NCBI RefSeq assembly: GCF_023487995.1
Contig: NZ_JAMFKN010000004.1
Location: 248,001 to 312,000, forward strand
Direction of reading: 5' to 3'
Length of the DNA: 64,000 nt
From: Thermohalobaculum sediminis
GTDB lineage: Bacteria > Pseudomonadota > Alphaproteobacteria > Rhodobacterales > Rhodobacteraceae
In this document: positions 1 through 10,701 of the stretch, in pieces
Position numbering within the stretch: position 1 is the first letter of the stretch
Layout: every line of letters starts with the position of its first letter
Position numbers and translations under genes: made by a program
Notes under the pieces: generated by a model
What the model was told of the DNA's origin: nothing
The model's input: only the letters and a program-made list of their open reading frames with translations
Databases searched by the model: none

Positions 1-1129
1 CCGTGAACTGCTCGTTGGGGTCCACCGTGCCGATCTTCGCCACCCGGCCCACGTCGTTGCGGCCGAGGTCCAGCAGCATCAGGTGCTCGGCCCGCTCCTT
101 GGGGTCGGCCAGCAGCTCCGCCTCCAGTGCCGCGTCCTCCTCGGGCGTGCGGCCGCGCTTGCGGGTGCCGGCGATCGGGCGGATCGTGACCTTGCCGCCG
201 CGCACGCGCACGAGGATCTCGGGCGATGCGCCGGCGATATGGAAGCCGCCCATGTTGAAGAAGAACATGTAGGGGCTGGGATTGGTCCGCCGCAGCGCGC
301 GATAGAGCGAGAACGGCTCGACCTCGAGCGGCAGCGCCCAACGCTGGCTCGGCACCACCTGGAAAATGTCGCCCGCGCGGATGTAGTCCTTCGCGCGCTC
401 GACCATCTCGAGATACTCGGCGTGGGTGGTGTTCGAAACCGGCGCCACCGCCCGCGCCGCCGTGGCCTCGAGCGGCGTGACCGGCGTGTGGCCCAGATCG
501 CGCCGGTCCAGCGACTCGCGCCCCGCCTGGAGCCGCGCCGCGGCCTCGTCATAGGCGGCATCGGCATCGCGCTCGTCATGCCAGGCCGGGGCGCACAGCG
601 TCACGATGTCCTTGACGTTGTCCACGATCGCGATCAGCCGGGGCCGCAGCATCATCGCGTCGGGCAGGCCCAGCGGGTCGGGGTTCGGCTCGGGCAGCCG
701 CTCGACGAGGCGGATCATGTCGTAGCCGAGATAGCCGAACAGCCCCGCCGCCATCGGCGGCAGTTCGCGCGGCAGGTCGATCCGGCTTTCGGCGATCAGC
801 GCGCGCAGGCTGGCGAGCGTCGGCCGCGGCTCGGGGACGAAGCCGTCCGGGCGCCGCGCCGCATCGCGGTTGATCTCGGCGCCCGCCCCCCGGCAGCGCC
901 AGATCAGGTCGGGCTCGCAGCCAATCACCGAATAGCGCCCGCGCACCTCGCCGCCGGTGACCGATTCCAGCATGAAACTCATGGGCCGGGCCGCCGTGAG
1001 CTTGAGCATCAGCGAGACCGGCGTGTCCTGGTCGGCCACCAGCTCGGCCCAGAGGATCTGGTTCTCGCCCCTCGCCCAGCCCGCGGCAAACGTGGCCCGG
1101 TCGGGCCGGATGCGCATGTCGGCGGTCAT
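1..1129 (-). CDS. trpE: Anthranilate synthase component I, 3' end outside window
   Basis: Converts chorismate and ammonia (from the TrpG glutaminase) to anthranilate, the first step of tryptophan synthesis. About 376 N-terminal codons are visible and the reading frame runs off the left edge without a stop. Visible motifs are FMLES near residue 55 (the LLES-type feedback tryptophan site), PSPYMFF, GASPEILVRV and RPIAGTRKRG of the chorismate-binding fold, and LMLLDLGRNDVGRVA at the edge. The LLES motif and the long N-terminal domain favour TrpE over PabB. The start is an ATG only 4 bases after the ppiD stop, so the two genes are probably cotranscribed. Confidence 0.93.
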   Translation of the reverse strand, partial: MTADMRIRPDRATFAAGWARGENQILWAELVADQDTPVSLMLKLTAARPMSFMLESVTGGEVRGRYSVIGCEPDLIWRCRGAGAEINRDAARRPDGFVPEPRPTLASLRALIAESRIDLPRELPPMAAGLFGYLGYDMIRLVERLPEPNPDPLGLPDAMMLRPRLIAIVDNVKDIVTLCAPAWHDERDADAAYDEAAARLQAGRESLDRRDLGHTPVTPLEATAARAVAPVSNTTHAEYLEMVERAKDYIRAGDIFQVVPSQRWALPLEVEPFSLYRALRRTNPSPYMFFFNMGGFHIAGASPEILVRVRGGKVTIRPIAGTRKRGRTPEEDAALEAELLADPKERAEHLMLLDLGRNDVGRVAKIGTVDPNEQFT

Positions 1130-1133
1130 CGGC

Positions 1134-3071
1134 TCACATGCCCCCGCCGCTGCCCGCGCCGCCCGAGATCGCGGAGAAGGTGCTCTCGATCGCTTGCGGG
1201 TAGTAGGCGACCGCGTGGCGCGTCTCGAGAGCGCGGGCGAAGAACTCGACCCGGTCGGCCTGCAGCGACTGCGCGAGCGCCCGCTCGACATGCGCCGACA
1301 TCTGGCCCATCGCTTCGGGCGCCATCGGCTCGATGGCGATCAGCTCGGCCAGCACCACCCCCTCGCCATCGGGCAGGCGGGCGGTCAGGACCGTGCCCGG
1401 CTTCGCCTCGAAGACCGGCACGATCAGCGCATCGGGCAGGCTTTCGGGCGGCGTGTCGCGCAGGAAGAAGCCGGTCTCCGTCGCGCTGAGGCCCATCCCC
1501 GCGGCTGTGGTTGCGAGCGTCGCCCCCGTGCCGCGCGCGATCGCCGCGGCGATCCCCGCCGCGCGCGCCTCGAGCGCCGCGAGGACCTGTTCGCTGCGCC
1601 ATGCCGCCTCGACCCGGCCGCGGATCTCGGCCAGCGGCGGCACGTGGCTCGGCTCGACACGGTCGATCATGGCGACGAAATAGCCGCCGTCGCCCAGCTC
1701 GATGATGTCGCGCTCCTCGGCGTCCAGCGCGTCCAGCACCTCGGCGCGCACCTCGGGCAGGGCGAGCACGCCCGACGCCGCCGTGCCGCCCGCCAGCGTG
1801 CCGTCGGCCGCGAGCCCCGCGATCTCGCCCGCGGTCACGGCGCCGCCCAGCTCGGTCGCGATCTCGGGCAGGGCCTTGCCGGCGGCGCGCAGCTCCTCGA
1901 CCTCGTTGGCGATCTCGGGCGCGCGCGCCTCGGCGCGCTCGGCGGCGAGCCGCGCGGCGATCTCGTCACGCAGGTCCTCGAAGGGCACGGCACCGCCGTC
2001 CGAGACGCCGGTCACGCGCAGGATCGCGCCGCCCAGCGGCGTCGCGACCGCACCGGTGACCCCCGGCTCGGCGAGTGCGAAGACCGCCTCGTCCGGCCCC
2101 TCGGGCAGGTCACCGGGCTGCACCACGCCCAGCGTGAGCCCCTCGCCCGCCTGACCCGCCTCGGCTGCCAGCGCGTCGAAATCGGCCTCGCCCGCGGCCA
2201 GCCTCGCCGCCGCGGCCTCGGCCTCCGCAAGCGAGGGATAGCTGATCTGGTCGACGGTCCGCGTGGGCTCGGTCACGTTGAGGTCCCGCTCGGCCTCGTA
2301 GGCCGCGCGCAGGTCGTCCTCGGACAACGCCGCCGTCTCGGCTGCCGTCAGCGCGGCGATGTCGACATGCAGATACCGCCCAAAGCGCCGCTCCGGCTCG
2401 CGGAAGCGTTCGGCCTCGGCCTCGTGGAAGGCGGCGAGCGTCGCGTCGTCCGGCTCGCCCGGATCGGGCGCAAGCCGCGTCCCAAGCGTCAGCAGCCGCA
2501 GGTTGCGCGTCTCGCCGCGCCAGGCGGTGATCCGCACCGCAAGGCCCGGCGCGGTCGCCTCGATGCCCGACACCGCGCCTGTCACCAGTTCCTGCCCGAT
2601 CAGGGTGCGGGTCAGGCGCTCGAACTCGGCCGGCGTCATGCCCTGCTGCGCCAGCAGGAGCCGGTAGGCCGTGTCCGAGAAGTTGCCCGCCGGACCCTGG
2701 AAGGCGGGGGTGTTGCGGATCTCCTCGGCCACCGCCCGGTCGGGGGCGGAAATGCCCAGCCGCGCCAGTTCGGCCCGCATGGTGGCGTCGCGCACCAGCC
2801 CCGCCAGCACCCGCCGGTCGAGGCCCATGGCGCGCATGTCGGAATAGGTGACGGCGCGGCCCGCCTCGCGGCTCAGCCGGGACTGCGCGCGCGCCAGCGC
2901 GTTGGCGAACTCGTCGGCCGTGACCTCCTCGTCGCCCGCGGTCGCAACCGCCGTGCCGCCGCGGAACGAGAAGATGTCCCCGATGCCCCACACCGCGAAG
3001 CTCAGCACCAGAAGGGCGATCAGGGTCTTGGCGACCCAGGACTTCGCGCCGCGCCGCAGTGCATGGAGCAT
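1134..3071 (-). CDS. ppiD: Periplasmic folding chaperone PpiD (SurA N-terminal/parvulin family)
   Basis: A 645-residue inner-membrane-anchored chaperone of the PpiD type. A short basic N-terminus (MLHALRRGAKSWVAK) precedes one membrane segment at about residues 14-33 (LIALLVLSFAVWGIGDI). A SurA-like helical domain follows to about residue 200, then a weakly conserved parvulin-like region at about 255-360 and a long C-terminal domain. Length and layout match the family, which helps fold outer-membrane and secreted proteins at the periplasmic face. The parvulin region looks degenerate, so isomerase activity is uncertain. It precedes trpE by 4 bp, a pairing I recall from other Rhodobacterales. 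Two tandem palindromes lie directly upstream. Confidence 0.9.
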   Translation of the reverse strand: MLHALRRGAKSWVAKTLIALLVLSFAVWGIGDIFSFRGGTAVATAGDEEVTADEFANALARAQSRLSREAGRAVTYSDMRAMGLDRRVLAGLVRDATMRAELARLGISAPDRAVAEEIRNTPAFQGPAGNFSDTAYRLLLAQQGMTPAEFERLTRTLIGQELVTGAVSGIEATAPGLAVRITAWRGETRNLRLLTLGTRLAPDPGEPDDATLAAFHEAEAERFREPERRFGRYLHVDIAALTAAETAALSEDDLRAAYEAERDLNVTEPTRTVDQISYPSLAEAEAAAARLAAGEADFDALAAEAGQAGEGLTLGVVQPGDLPEGPDEAVFALAEPGVTGAVATPLGGAILRVTGVSDGGAVPFEDLRDEIAARLAAERAEARAPEIANEVEELRAAGKALPEIATELGGAVTAGEIAGLAADGTLAGGTAASGVLALPEVRAEVLDALDAEERDIIELGDGGYFVAMIDRVEPSHVPPLAEIRGRVEAAWRSEQVLAALEARAAGIAAAIARGTGATLATTAAGMGLSATETGFFLRDTPPESLPDALIVPVFEAKPGTVLTARLPDGEGVVLAELIAIEPMAPEAMGQMSAHVERALAQSLQADRVEFFARALETRHAVAYYPQAIESTFSAISGGAGSGGGM

Positions 3072-3091
3072 GTCTGCCTCACTTCCGTCCC

Positions 3092-3133
3092 GCCGCGGGA
3101 CCGCGGCAAACCATTACGCCGCGGGACCGCGGC
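3092..3133. repeat. Two tandem copies of a 16-bp perfect palindrome
   Basis: GCCGCGGGACCGCGGC occurs at 3092-3107 and again at 3118-3133, 26 bp start to start. Each copy is a 7-bp perfect inverted repeat around GA and is followed by CAA. They lie 20-60 bases upstream of ppiD, between it and the aminotransferase gene. They could be an operator pair, a small REP-like repeat, or hairpins ending the aminotransferase transcript. Confidence 0.7.
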
Positions 3134-3211
3134 AATCCGGCTGCGTTGTTATCCGGGCATCCCCCGGCGAACAAGAGCGCAAAGCCCCCGCGCGGCGCGC
3201 ACGGGCGTCCC

Positions 3212-4399
3212 TCAGGGCCGGAACGCCGCGAGTCGCGTGGCGAGCGTCTCCAGCCCCGCCGCGTCTGCATTGGCGAAGGCAATCCGCAGCGCCCGCTCGC
3301 CGCCCCAGTCGCGGCCCTCCGCGGCAGTGGGGGCGAACATCGTGCCCGGCAGGGTCAGCACCGACTGCTCGGCCACCAGCCTCCGCGCAAGCCGGTCGGA
3401 GGCGATGGGGAAGGGTGGCTCGACCCAGGCGAAATAGGCCCCCGCGCCCAGGATGCGCCAGTCGGGCAGGTGTTCGGCGAAGGCGGCCCTCAGCGCGCGC
3501 CCGCGCGAAAGTATCTCGTCGCGCTCCTCCGCCACCCATTGCCCGAGATTGCGCAGTCCGTAGAGCGCCCCGAACTGGCCCACCCGGCTCGGGCAGATGG
3601 TTACCGTGTCGAGGAACTTCTCGATCTGCGCGAGCCGCCCGGCCCCGGTCACGATCGCCCCCACCCGGTGCCCGGTCAGGCGAAAGACCTTCGAGAAGCT
3701 GTAGAGATGCACCAGATGCTCGCGCCAGTCCTCGCGCGCGAACAGCGCGTGCGGCGCGCCCTGGCCCGAGTGGAAGTCGCGATAGGTCTCGTCCACGATC
3801 AGCCCGGCGCCATGCTCGCGCGCGAGGTCGTAGAACGCCTCCATCAGCGCGGGAGGGTATTCGGCGCCAGTCGGGTTGTTGGGCGTGATCAGAAGGATCG
3901 CCTTCACTGCGGGCGTCATCGCCGCGCGGGCGGCCTCGATGTCGGGCAGCATCGCCGCGTCGCAAGGGATCAGGACCGAGCCGATCCCGCTCATGTCGAG
4001 CCACATCTTGTGGTTGAAGTACCACGGCACCGGCACCATCACCGCGTCGCCCGGGCCGCACAGCGCCGTCACCGCCGCGCAGAACGCCTGGTTGCAGCCC
4101 GAGGTAATGGCGACCTCACCCGCGTCGATCTGCCCACCGTAATGCACCGACCAGCGCTGGGCGATCGCCTCGCGCAGCGGCGTGTCGCCCAGCACGGGGC
4201 CGTAGAGATGCATCTCCGGGTCGTCGGCCACGGCCTCGGCCATCGCCCGGCGCAGCGCCTCGGGCGGGGGGGCGACGGGGGCCGCCTGGGAAAAGTTCAG
4301 GAGCGGCCGGTCAGGCGGGAACGCGGTCTCGGCGACCCAGCGGCGGGCCTCCATCACCGGGGGCGGGAACACGGCGGCGAGGTTGGGGTTGAGCGGCAT
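3212..4399 (-). CDS. Class I/II PLP-dependent aminotransferase
   Basis: A 395-residue fold-type I aminotransferase. The PLP lysine is K237 in SFSKVFRLTGHR, with NNPTG near residues 173-177, and DETYRDFH (D203, Y206) contacts the cofactor. Length and motifs fit the aspartate/aromatic aminotransferase superfamily, but I cannot assign a substrate. The ATG at 4399 was chosen because the family alignment begins there; the frame stays open upstream, but that extension is low-complexity Ala/Pro/Gly. It is transcribed divergently from uup across a 113-bp gap. Confidence 0.9.
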   Translation of the reverse strand: MPLNPNLAAVFPPPVMEARRWVAETAFPPDRPLLNFSQAAPVAPPPEALRRAMAEAVADDPEMHLYGPVLGDTPLREAIAQRWSVHYGGQIDAGEVAITSGCNQAFCAAVTALCGPGDAVMVPVPWYFNHKMWLDMSGIGSVLIPCDAAMLPDIEAARAAMTPAVKAILLITPNNPTGAEYPPALMEAFYDLAREHGAGLIVDETYRDFHSGQGAPHALFAREDWREHLVHLYSFSKVFRLTGHRVGAIVTGAGRLAQIEKFLDTVTICPSRVGQFGALYGLRNLGQWVAEERDEILSRGRALRAAFAEHLPDWRILGAGAYFAWVEPPFPIASDRLARRLVAEQSVLTLPGTMFAPTAAEGRDWGGERALRIAFANADAAGLETLATRLAAFRP

Positions 4400-4512
4400 C
4401 GGTCTCTCGGGCGTCAGGGGTCCGGGCGCGAGACTAGGGGCGCCGCGCCGGAAAGGCCAGAGGGCCCCGCCCGCCCTTGACGCCGCGCCCGGCCCGCGCG
4501 ACATGGGCGGGC

Positions 4513-6330
4513 ATGGCGCCCACACCGATCCTCACGCTCACCGACATCACCCTCGGCTTCGGGGGGCGGCCGCTCTTCGCGGGCGTGAGCCTCGCGCTTG
4601 GCCCCGGCGAAAAGGCCTGCGTGGTGGGCCGCAACGGCTCGGGCAAGTCCACGCTCCTGAAGATCGCGGCGGGGCTGGTCGAGCCCGACGGCGGCAGCCG
4701 CTGGGTGCAGCCCGGCGCGCGCGTGGCCTACCTGCCGCAGGACCCCGACCCGACGGGCTACGCCACGCTGGGCGACTACGTGGCGGCCGACCTGCCAGAG
4801 GCCGAGCGCTGGCGGGCCGAGGCCGCAATGGACGGGCTCGAGGTCGAGCCTGGCGCAGACCCCGCCACCGCCTCGGGCGGCGAGCGCAGGCGGGCGGCGC
4901 TCGCGCGGCTCATCGCGGGCGAGCCGGACCTGATGCTGCTCGACGAGCCCACCAACCATCTCGACATCGCCGCGATCGAGTGGCTCGAAGAGCACCTGTC
5001 GCAGACCCGCGCGGGGTATGCTGTCATCAGCCACGACCGCGCGTTCCTGTCGCGCCTCACCCGCTCGACGCTCTGGCTCGACCGCGGCGAGGTGCGGCGC
5101 AACGGCGAGGGCTTCGCCGCATTCGAGGACTGGCGCGAGAAGCTCTGGGCCGAGGAGGACGCCGCGCGCCACAAGCTCGACCGACTGATCGCGCAGGAGG
5201 CCCACTGGTCCGTCTACGGCATCTCGGCCCGGCGCACCCGCAACCAGGGGCGGCTGAGGCGGCTTGAGGCCCTGCGCGCCGAGCGCCGCGCGCAGGTCTC
5301 GCGTCAGGGCCCCGCGGCGATGGCGCTCGAGGCCGCTGGACCCTCCGGCAAGCGCGTGATCGAGGCCGAGGGGGTCGCGAAATCCTATGACGGCCGCACG
5401 ATCTTCCGCGACTTCTCGATCCGCATCGGGCGGGGCGAGCGCGTGGCCCTCGTGGGCCCCAACGGCGCAGGCAAGACGACGCTGCTGAAGGTGCTGACCG
5501 GCCAGATCGTGCCCGACACCGGCGCGGTTCGGCTCGGCACCAACATCGAGATGGCGGTGTTCGACCAGAACCGCGCCGCACTCGACCCTGAAAAATCGCT
5601 GTGGGAGACACTGACCGAGGACAAGCTCACCCGCGTGAGCGGCGCCTCCGATCAGGTGATGGTGCGCGGCCGGCCGCGACATGTCGTGGCCTACCTCAAG
5701 GACTTCCTGTTCGACGAGCGCCAGGCCCGCGGCCCCGTGGGCGCGTTGTCGGGGGGCGAGAAGGCGCGTCTTCTGCTCGCGCGCATCATGGCGCGGCCCT
5801 CGAACCTCTTGGTGCTCGACGAGCCCACCAACGATCTCGACGTCGAGACGCTGGACCTGTTGCAGGAATTGATCGAGGACTTCGACGGCACCGTGCTGCT
5901 GGTCAGTCACGACCGCGACTTCCTCGACCGCGTGGCCACGACGACCATCGCCATGGAGGGCGACGGGCGCGCCACGATCTACGCGGGCGGCTGGTCCGAC
6001 TACCGCGCCCAGCGGGGCGAGGCGGCGCCGGTCCGCGCCGCGCCCGAGCCGGCTAGGAAGCCCGCCACGCCCGAGCCCGTCCGCGCCGCGAAGAAGCTCA
6101 GCTACAAGCAGGAGCGCCGCCTTGCCGACCTTCCCGCCGAGATCGAGCGCCTGACCGCCGAGATAGGCAAGCTCGAAAACCTGCTCTCCGACCCCGATCT
6201 CTACAGCCGCGAGCCGGTGAAGTTCGCGAAGGCCACCGAGATGCTGGACGATCGCCGCGCCCGCCTCGACGCCGCCGAGACCGAGTGGCTCGAACTCGAG
6301 GAACTGCGCGAGAGCCTCGCGGCCGAGTGA
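4513..6330 (+). CDS. uup: ABC-F family ATPase, Uup type
   Basis: A 605-residue soluble protein with two ABC ATPase domains and no membrane segments. The first Walker A is GRNGSGKST (39-47), followed by SGGERRR and LMLLDEPTNHLD. The second is GPNGAGKTT, with SGGEKARLLLAR and LVLDEPTNDLD. A linker carrying ARRTRNQGRLRRLEALR joins them. The C-terminal 80 residues form a charged coiled coil, as in Uup. Uup proteins act on ribosomes or branched DNA intermediates rather than in transport. The ATG at 4513 gives the family N-terminus; the frame is open further upstream but is not conserved-looking there. Confidence 0.9.
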   Translation: MAPTPILTLTDITLGFGGRPLFAGVSLALGPGEKACVVGRNGSGKSTLLKIAAGLVEPDGGSRWVQPGARVAYLPQDPDPTGYATLGDYVAADLPEAERWRAEAAMDGLEVEPGADPATASGGERRRAALARLIAGEPDLMLLDEPTNHLDIAAIEWLEEHLSQTRAGYAVISHDRAFLSRLTRSTLWLDRGEVRRNGEGFAAFEDWREKLWAEEDAARHKLDRLIAQEAHWSVYGISARRTRNQGRLRRLEALRAERRAQVSRQGPAAMALEAAGPSGKRVIEAEGVAKSYDGRTIFRDFSIRIGRGERVALVGPNGAGKTTLLKVLTGQIVPDTGAVRLGTNIEMAVFDQNRAALDPEKSLWETLTEDKLTRVSGASDQVMVRGRPRHVVAYLKDFLFDERQARGPVGALSGGEKARLLLARIMARPSNLLVLDEPTNDLDVETLDLLQELIEDFDGTVLLVSHDRDFLDRVATTTIAMEGDGRATIYAGGWSDYRAQRGEAAPVRAAPEPARKPATPEPVRAAKKLSYKQERRLADLPAEIERLTAEIGKLENLLSDPDLYSREPVKFAKATEMLDDRRARLDAAETEWLELEELRESLAAE

Positions 6331-6342
6331 GGGGCGCACGCG

Positions 6343-6624
6343 ATGGACCTGTTCTACGATTCGATGGCGGTCTTCGTCTCGCTGCCATGGCTCGCGGCGG
6401 TCCCGGCGCTGGGCTTCGCGCTGCTCTGGTGGCGCAATGGCGGGGTCGTGGTCGCGCTCGCGGCGCTCGCCTGGGCGCTCTACGGGCTCTACGAGGGCGG
6501 GATCTACCTGCGGCTCCTCTGCACCGGGGACTGCAACATCCGGGTCGACCTGATCTTCGCCTACCCGCCGCTCGCGGCGCTCACGCTTCTCGCCGGATGG
6601 CGTGGTCTGCGCGGGCGGTGGTGA
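6343..6624 (+). CDS. Small hypothetical membrane protein (93 aa)
   Basis: I do not recognise a family. There are three predicted hydrophobic segments (about residues 8-28, 34-57 and 67-85), with LLCTGDCNIRVDL between the last two giving two cysteines in a loop. It starts 12 bases after the uup stop and is probably cotranscribed with it. It ends 4 bases from the stop of the convergent lipoprotein gene. Confidence 0.65.
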   Translation: MDLFYDSMAVFVSLPWLAAVPALGFALLWWRNGGVVVALAALAWALYGLYEGGIYLRLLCTGDCNIRVDLIFAYPPLAALTLLAGWRGLRGRW

Positions 6625-6628
6625 GCCG

Positions 6629-7153
6629 TCAGCGGTCCTTTTCCTCGCGGAACACCACGACCAGCAGCTGCCGCATTACGGTCGAGAACGCCTCGTAGTC
6701 CCCGGGCCGGGTCTCGAGCGCCCGCAGGAATCCCTGCGCCTCGACCTCGGCCCCTCGGCAGAAGGTCACGTTGACCGAGAATCCCTCGGGCGCCGGCGCG
6801 CCGGTCGCGGCCTCGGCCGTCAGCGCGCAATCGGCGGGACCGTTCGGCGCGGCCTGCGGGTTGAAGTGCAGCACCATGCGCGCGCCATGCGCGGCGGGGC
6901 CGGTGACGTCGCGCAGCGCGAAGCGGATCTGCGCGGCCCCCGCGGGCCCCTTCATTGCGCCGGCGAGCGCCGCGCGGTCCGCCCCCTCCCAGGGTGCTCC
7001 GTGCATCTCGACGGGGATGCCCTGCGGCCCCTGCATCGCCATGAGGTCGCGCTCGTGGATGTTCGGCAGGCGGAAGACATGGGTGATGATGGTGGGCTGG
7101 TCACAGCCCGTCAGCACGGCCACGAGGCCCGCGATCAGCGTCTTGAGTTTCAT
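6629..7153 (-). CDS. Hypothetical lipoprotein (174 aa)
   Basis: The start MKLKTLIAGLVAVLTGC is a short lipoprotein signal with lipobox VLTGC, so the mature protein should be an envelope lipoprotein. The body contains DLMAMQGPQGIPVEMHG and a C-terminal VMRQLLVVVFREEKDR; I do not recognise the family. Its ATG overlaps the stop of the upstream DMT exporter gene by 4 bp (ATGA), so translation is probably coupled. Confidence 0.75.
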   Translation of the reverse strand: MKLKTLIAGLVAVLTGCDQPTIITHVFRLPNIHERDLMAMQGPQGIPVEMHGAPWEGADRAALAGAMKGPAGAAQIRFALRDVTGPAAHGARMVLHFNPQAAPNGPADCALTAEAATGAPAPEGFSVNVTFCRGAEVEAQGFLRALETRPGDYEAFSTVMRQLLVVVFREEKDR

Positions 7154-8049
7154 GCCATCCTCGCCTGACGCGCGAGCCGGCGCTCGCGCTGGAAGACGTA
7201 AATTCCGGCCGCCACGATGATCGCCGTGCCGACCCATGTCAGCGCGTCGGGGAAATCGCCGAAGACGAACAGCCCGATCAGCGTCCCTGACAGGATCTCG
7301 AGGTATTGGAGCGGCGCAAGCGCGCCCGCCTCGGCCCGTGCGAAGGCGTGGACCAGAAGCTGGTGGCTCACCGCCGCCGTGAGCCCCATGGCGGCCATCA
7401 GCCCCGCCTCGCGCCAGCCCATCGGCCCCAGCGTGATGCCCTCGATCCCCAGGGCCGTGCCGATCAGCCCCGCCATTGCCATGGTGACGAGAGCGAAGAT
7501 GCCGGTCCAGAACTGCAGCGCCAGCCGCCCGCCGCGCCGCGTCATCACCCGGGTGATCAGCAGGTAGCATGCGAAGCAGACGGCCGTGACCAGCGGCCAG
7601 GCCGCCGCCCAGCCGAAGGCGTCGACGTTCGGCCGCAGCACGATCAGCACCCCCACCAGCCCCGCCAGCACCGCCGAGAGGCGCCGCCATCCCAGCCCCT
7701 CGCCGAGAATGTAGGCCGAGAGCAGCGTCAGGATCAGCGGCTCGACGAAGAAGATCGCCAGCGCGTTCGCAATCGGCATCACCTTGAGCGCCGAGTTGAT
7801 CGCCAGCAGGGCCATCGCCAGCAGCACCCCCGCCAGCGCATGCAGCCGCCCCGGCCGTCCCCACTGGCCAAACACCAGCACCATCGGCAGCAGCACCACG
7901 GATTGCGCCACGAAGCGCCCCAGCGTCGCCTGCCCGGGGCTCACCGTCTCGGTCAGGAGCTTGGCGAAAAGGTCCATGAACGGCGCGATCAGCATCGCGA
8001 CCGTCATCAGGGTCACGCCGGCGGTGGGAGTGTCGGGGATGGCGCGCAT
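7150..8049 (-). CDS. EamA/DMT-superfamily exporter
   Basis: About 299 residues with ten hydrophobic segments in two EamA repeats. The second repeat contains FWTGIFALVTMAMAG and ALAPLQYLEILSGTLIGLFVFGDFPD, the typical LxxP...L-F-E/D pattern before the ninth segment. The family exports amino acids, metabolites or osmolytes; the substrate is unknown. The ATG at 8049 was chosen because GGAAGAG lies about 11 bases upstream, while an in-frame TTG at 8058 sits too close to that site. Confidence 0.85.
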   Translation of the reverse strand: MRAIPDTPTAGVTLMTVAMLIAPFMDLFAKLLTETVSPGQATLGRFVAQSVVLLPMVLVFGQWGRPGRLHALAGVLLAMALLAINSALKVMPIANALAIFFVEPLILTLLSAYILGEGLGWRRLSAVLAGLVGVLIVLRPNVDAFGWAAAWPLVTAVCFACYLLITRVMTRRGGRLALQFWTGIFALVTMAMAGLIGTALGIEGITLGPMGWREAGLMAAMGLTAAVSHQLLVHAFARAEAGALAPLQYLEILSGTLIGLFVFGDFPDALTWVGTAIIVAAGIYVFQRERRLARQARMA

Positions 8050-8131
8050 CGATTTCAAGCTCTTCCGTGGAACCGGCGCGGCCGGCCCGCTCTGGCGTGC
8101 ATGGCGATGGGACGGGAATTCGTGCGTGGCC

Positions 8132-8527
8132 TCAACGCTGGCCGGAGATCACCGCGTCGGCCTCGAACTCGACCAGCCATTCCGGGTTCACGAAGCGGCT
8201 CACCTGCATGATCGTATCGACCGGCTTGATGGCGCGAAAATACCGCGCGCGCACGTCGATCACGGCTTTCCAGTCGTCGATTCGGGTCAGCAGGATGCGG
8301 GTGCGCACGACGTCCTCGAGGCCGGAACCAGCGCGCTTCAGCGCATCCGCGATGATCTCGATGCAACGCTCGGCCTGTGCCGCCGGATCACCAATTCCAA
8401 CGGTCTTGCCATCGGCGCCGACCGGGGCGGTCCCGCCGACCGAAATGTAAGGGCCGACCCTCACGGCACGCGCGAAGCCGACGATCTCCTCCATGGGGTT
8501 CCCATTGAGAACGAGCTGACGGTCCAT
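8132..8527 (-). CDS. RidA/YjgF-family protein
   Basis: 131 residues, the usual length for the trimeric RidA/YER057c/UK114 fold. Visible are ISVGGTAPVG, the internal AERCIEIIADALKRAGSGLEDVVRTRILLTRIDDW, and the C-terminal PEWLVEFEADAV. The position that normally holds the catalytic Arg of imine-deaminating RidA (PARS) reads DTIM here. It is therefore more likely one of the other Rid subfamilies than a true 2-iminobutanoate deaminase. It stands alone between the exporter and parE on the same strand. Confidence 0.85.
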   Translation of the reverse strand: MDRQLVLNGNPMEEIVGFARAVRVGPYISVGGTAPVGADGKTVGIGDPAAQAERCIEIIADALKRAGSGLEDVVRTRILLTRIDDWKAVIDVRARYFRAIKPVDTIMQVSRFVNPEWLVEFEADAVISGQR

Positions 8528-8613
8528 GCGCGCCTCCGCTGGACAAAAATCGACGATACCCCGAGAGTCAGTCTGCCCTCATCGCGAGCCGGTGTCACGC
8601 AAGGGCCTGTGGG

Positions 8614-10590
<1,977 letters not shown>

Positions 10591-10701
10591 CCGCCCCGCC
10601 TCCGAATCATCTCTTGCCTGTTGGCGCCAGTAAAGCAGGCGGGCAGGGGGCGGATCAACATCTCGCGGGAGGTGGCGGCGCGGGCCGCAACCCCTCGCGG
10701 C

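Noticed and set aside
83-3437. Long plus-strand frames opposite trpE and ppiD (468 and 826 codons)
   Set aside because: Arg/Pro/Gly-rich translations without motifs; typical antisense frames in GC-rich DNA. The minus strand carries clear TrpE and PpiD.
4414-6339. 641-codon minus-strand frame opposite uup
   Set aside because: Low-complexity Ala/Arg/Gly translation; the plus strand encodes a complete ABC-F ATPase.
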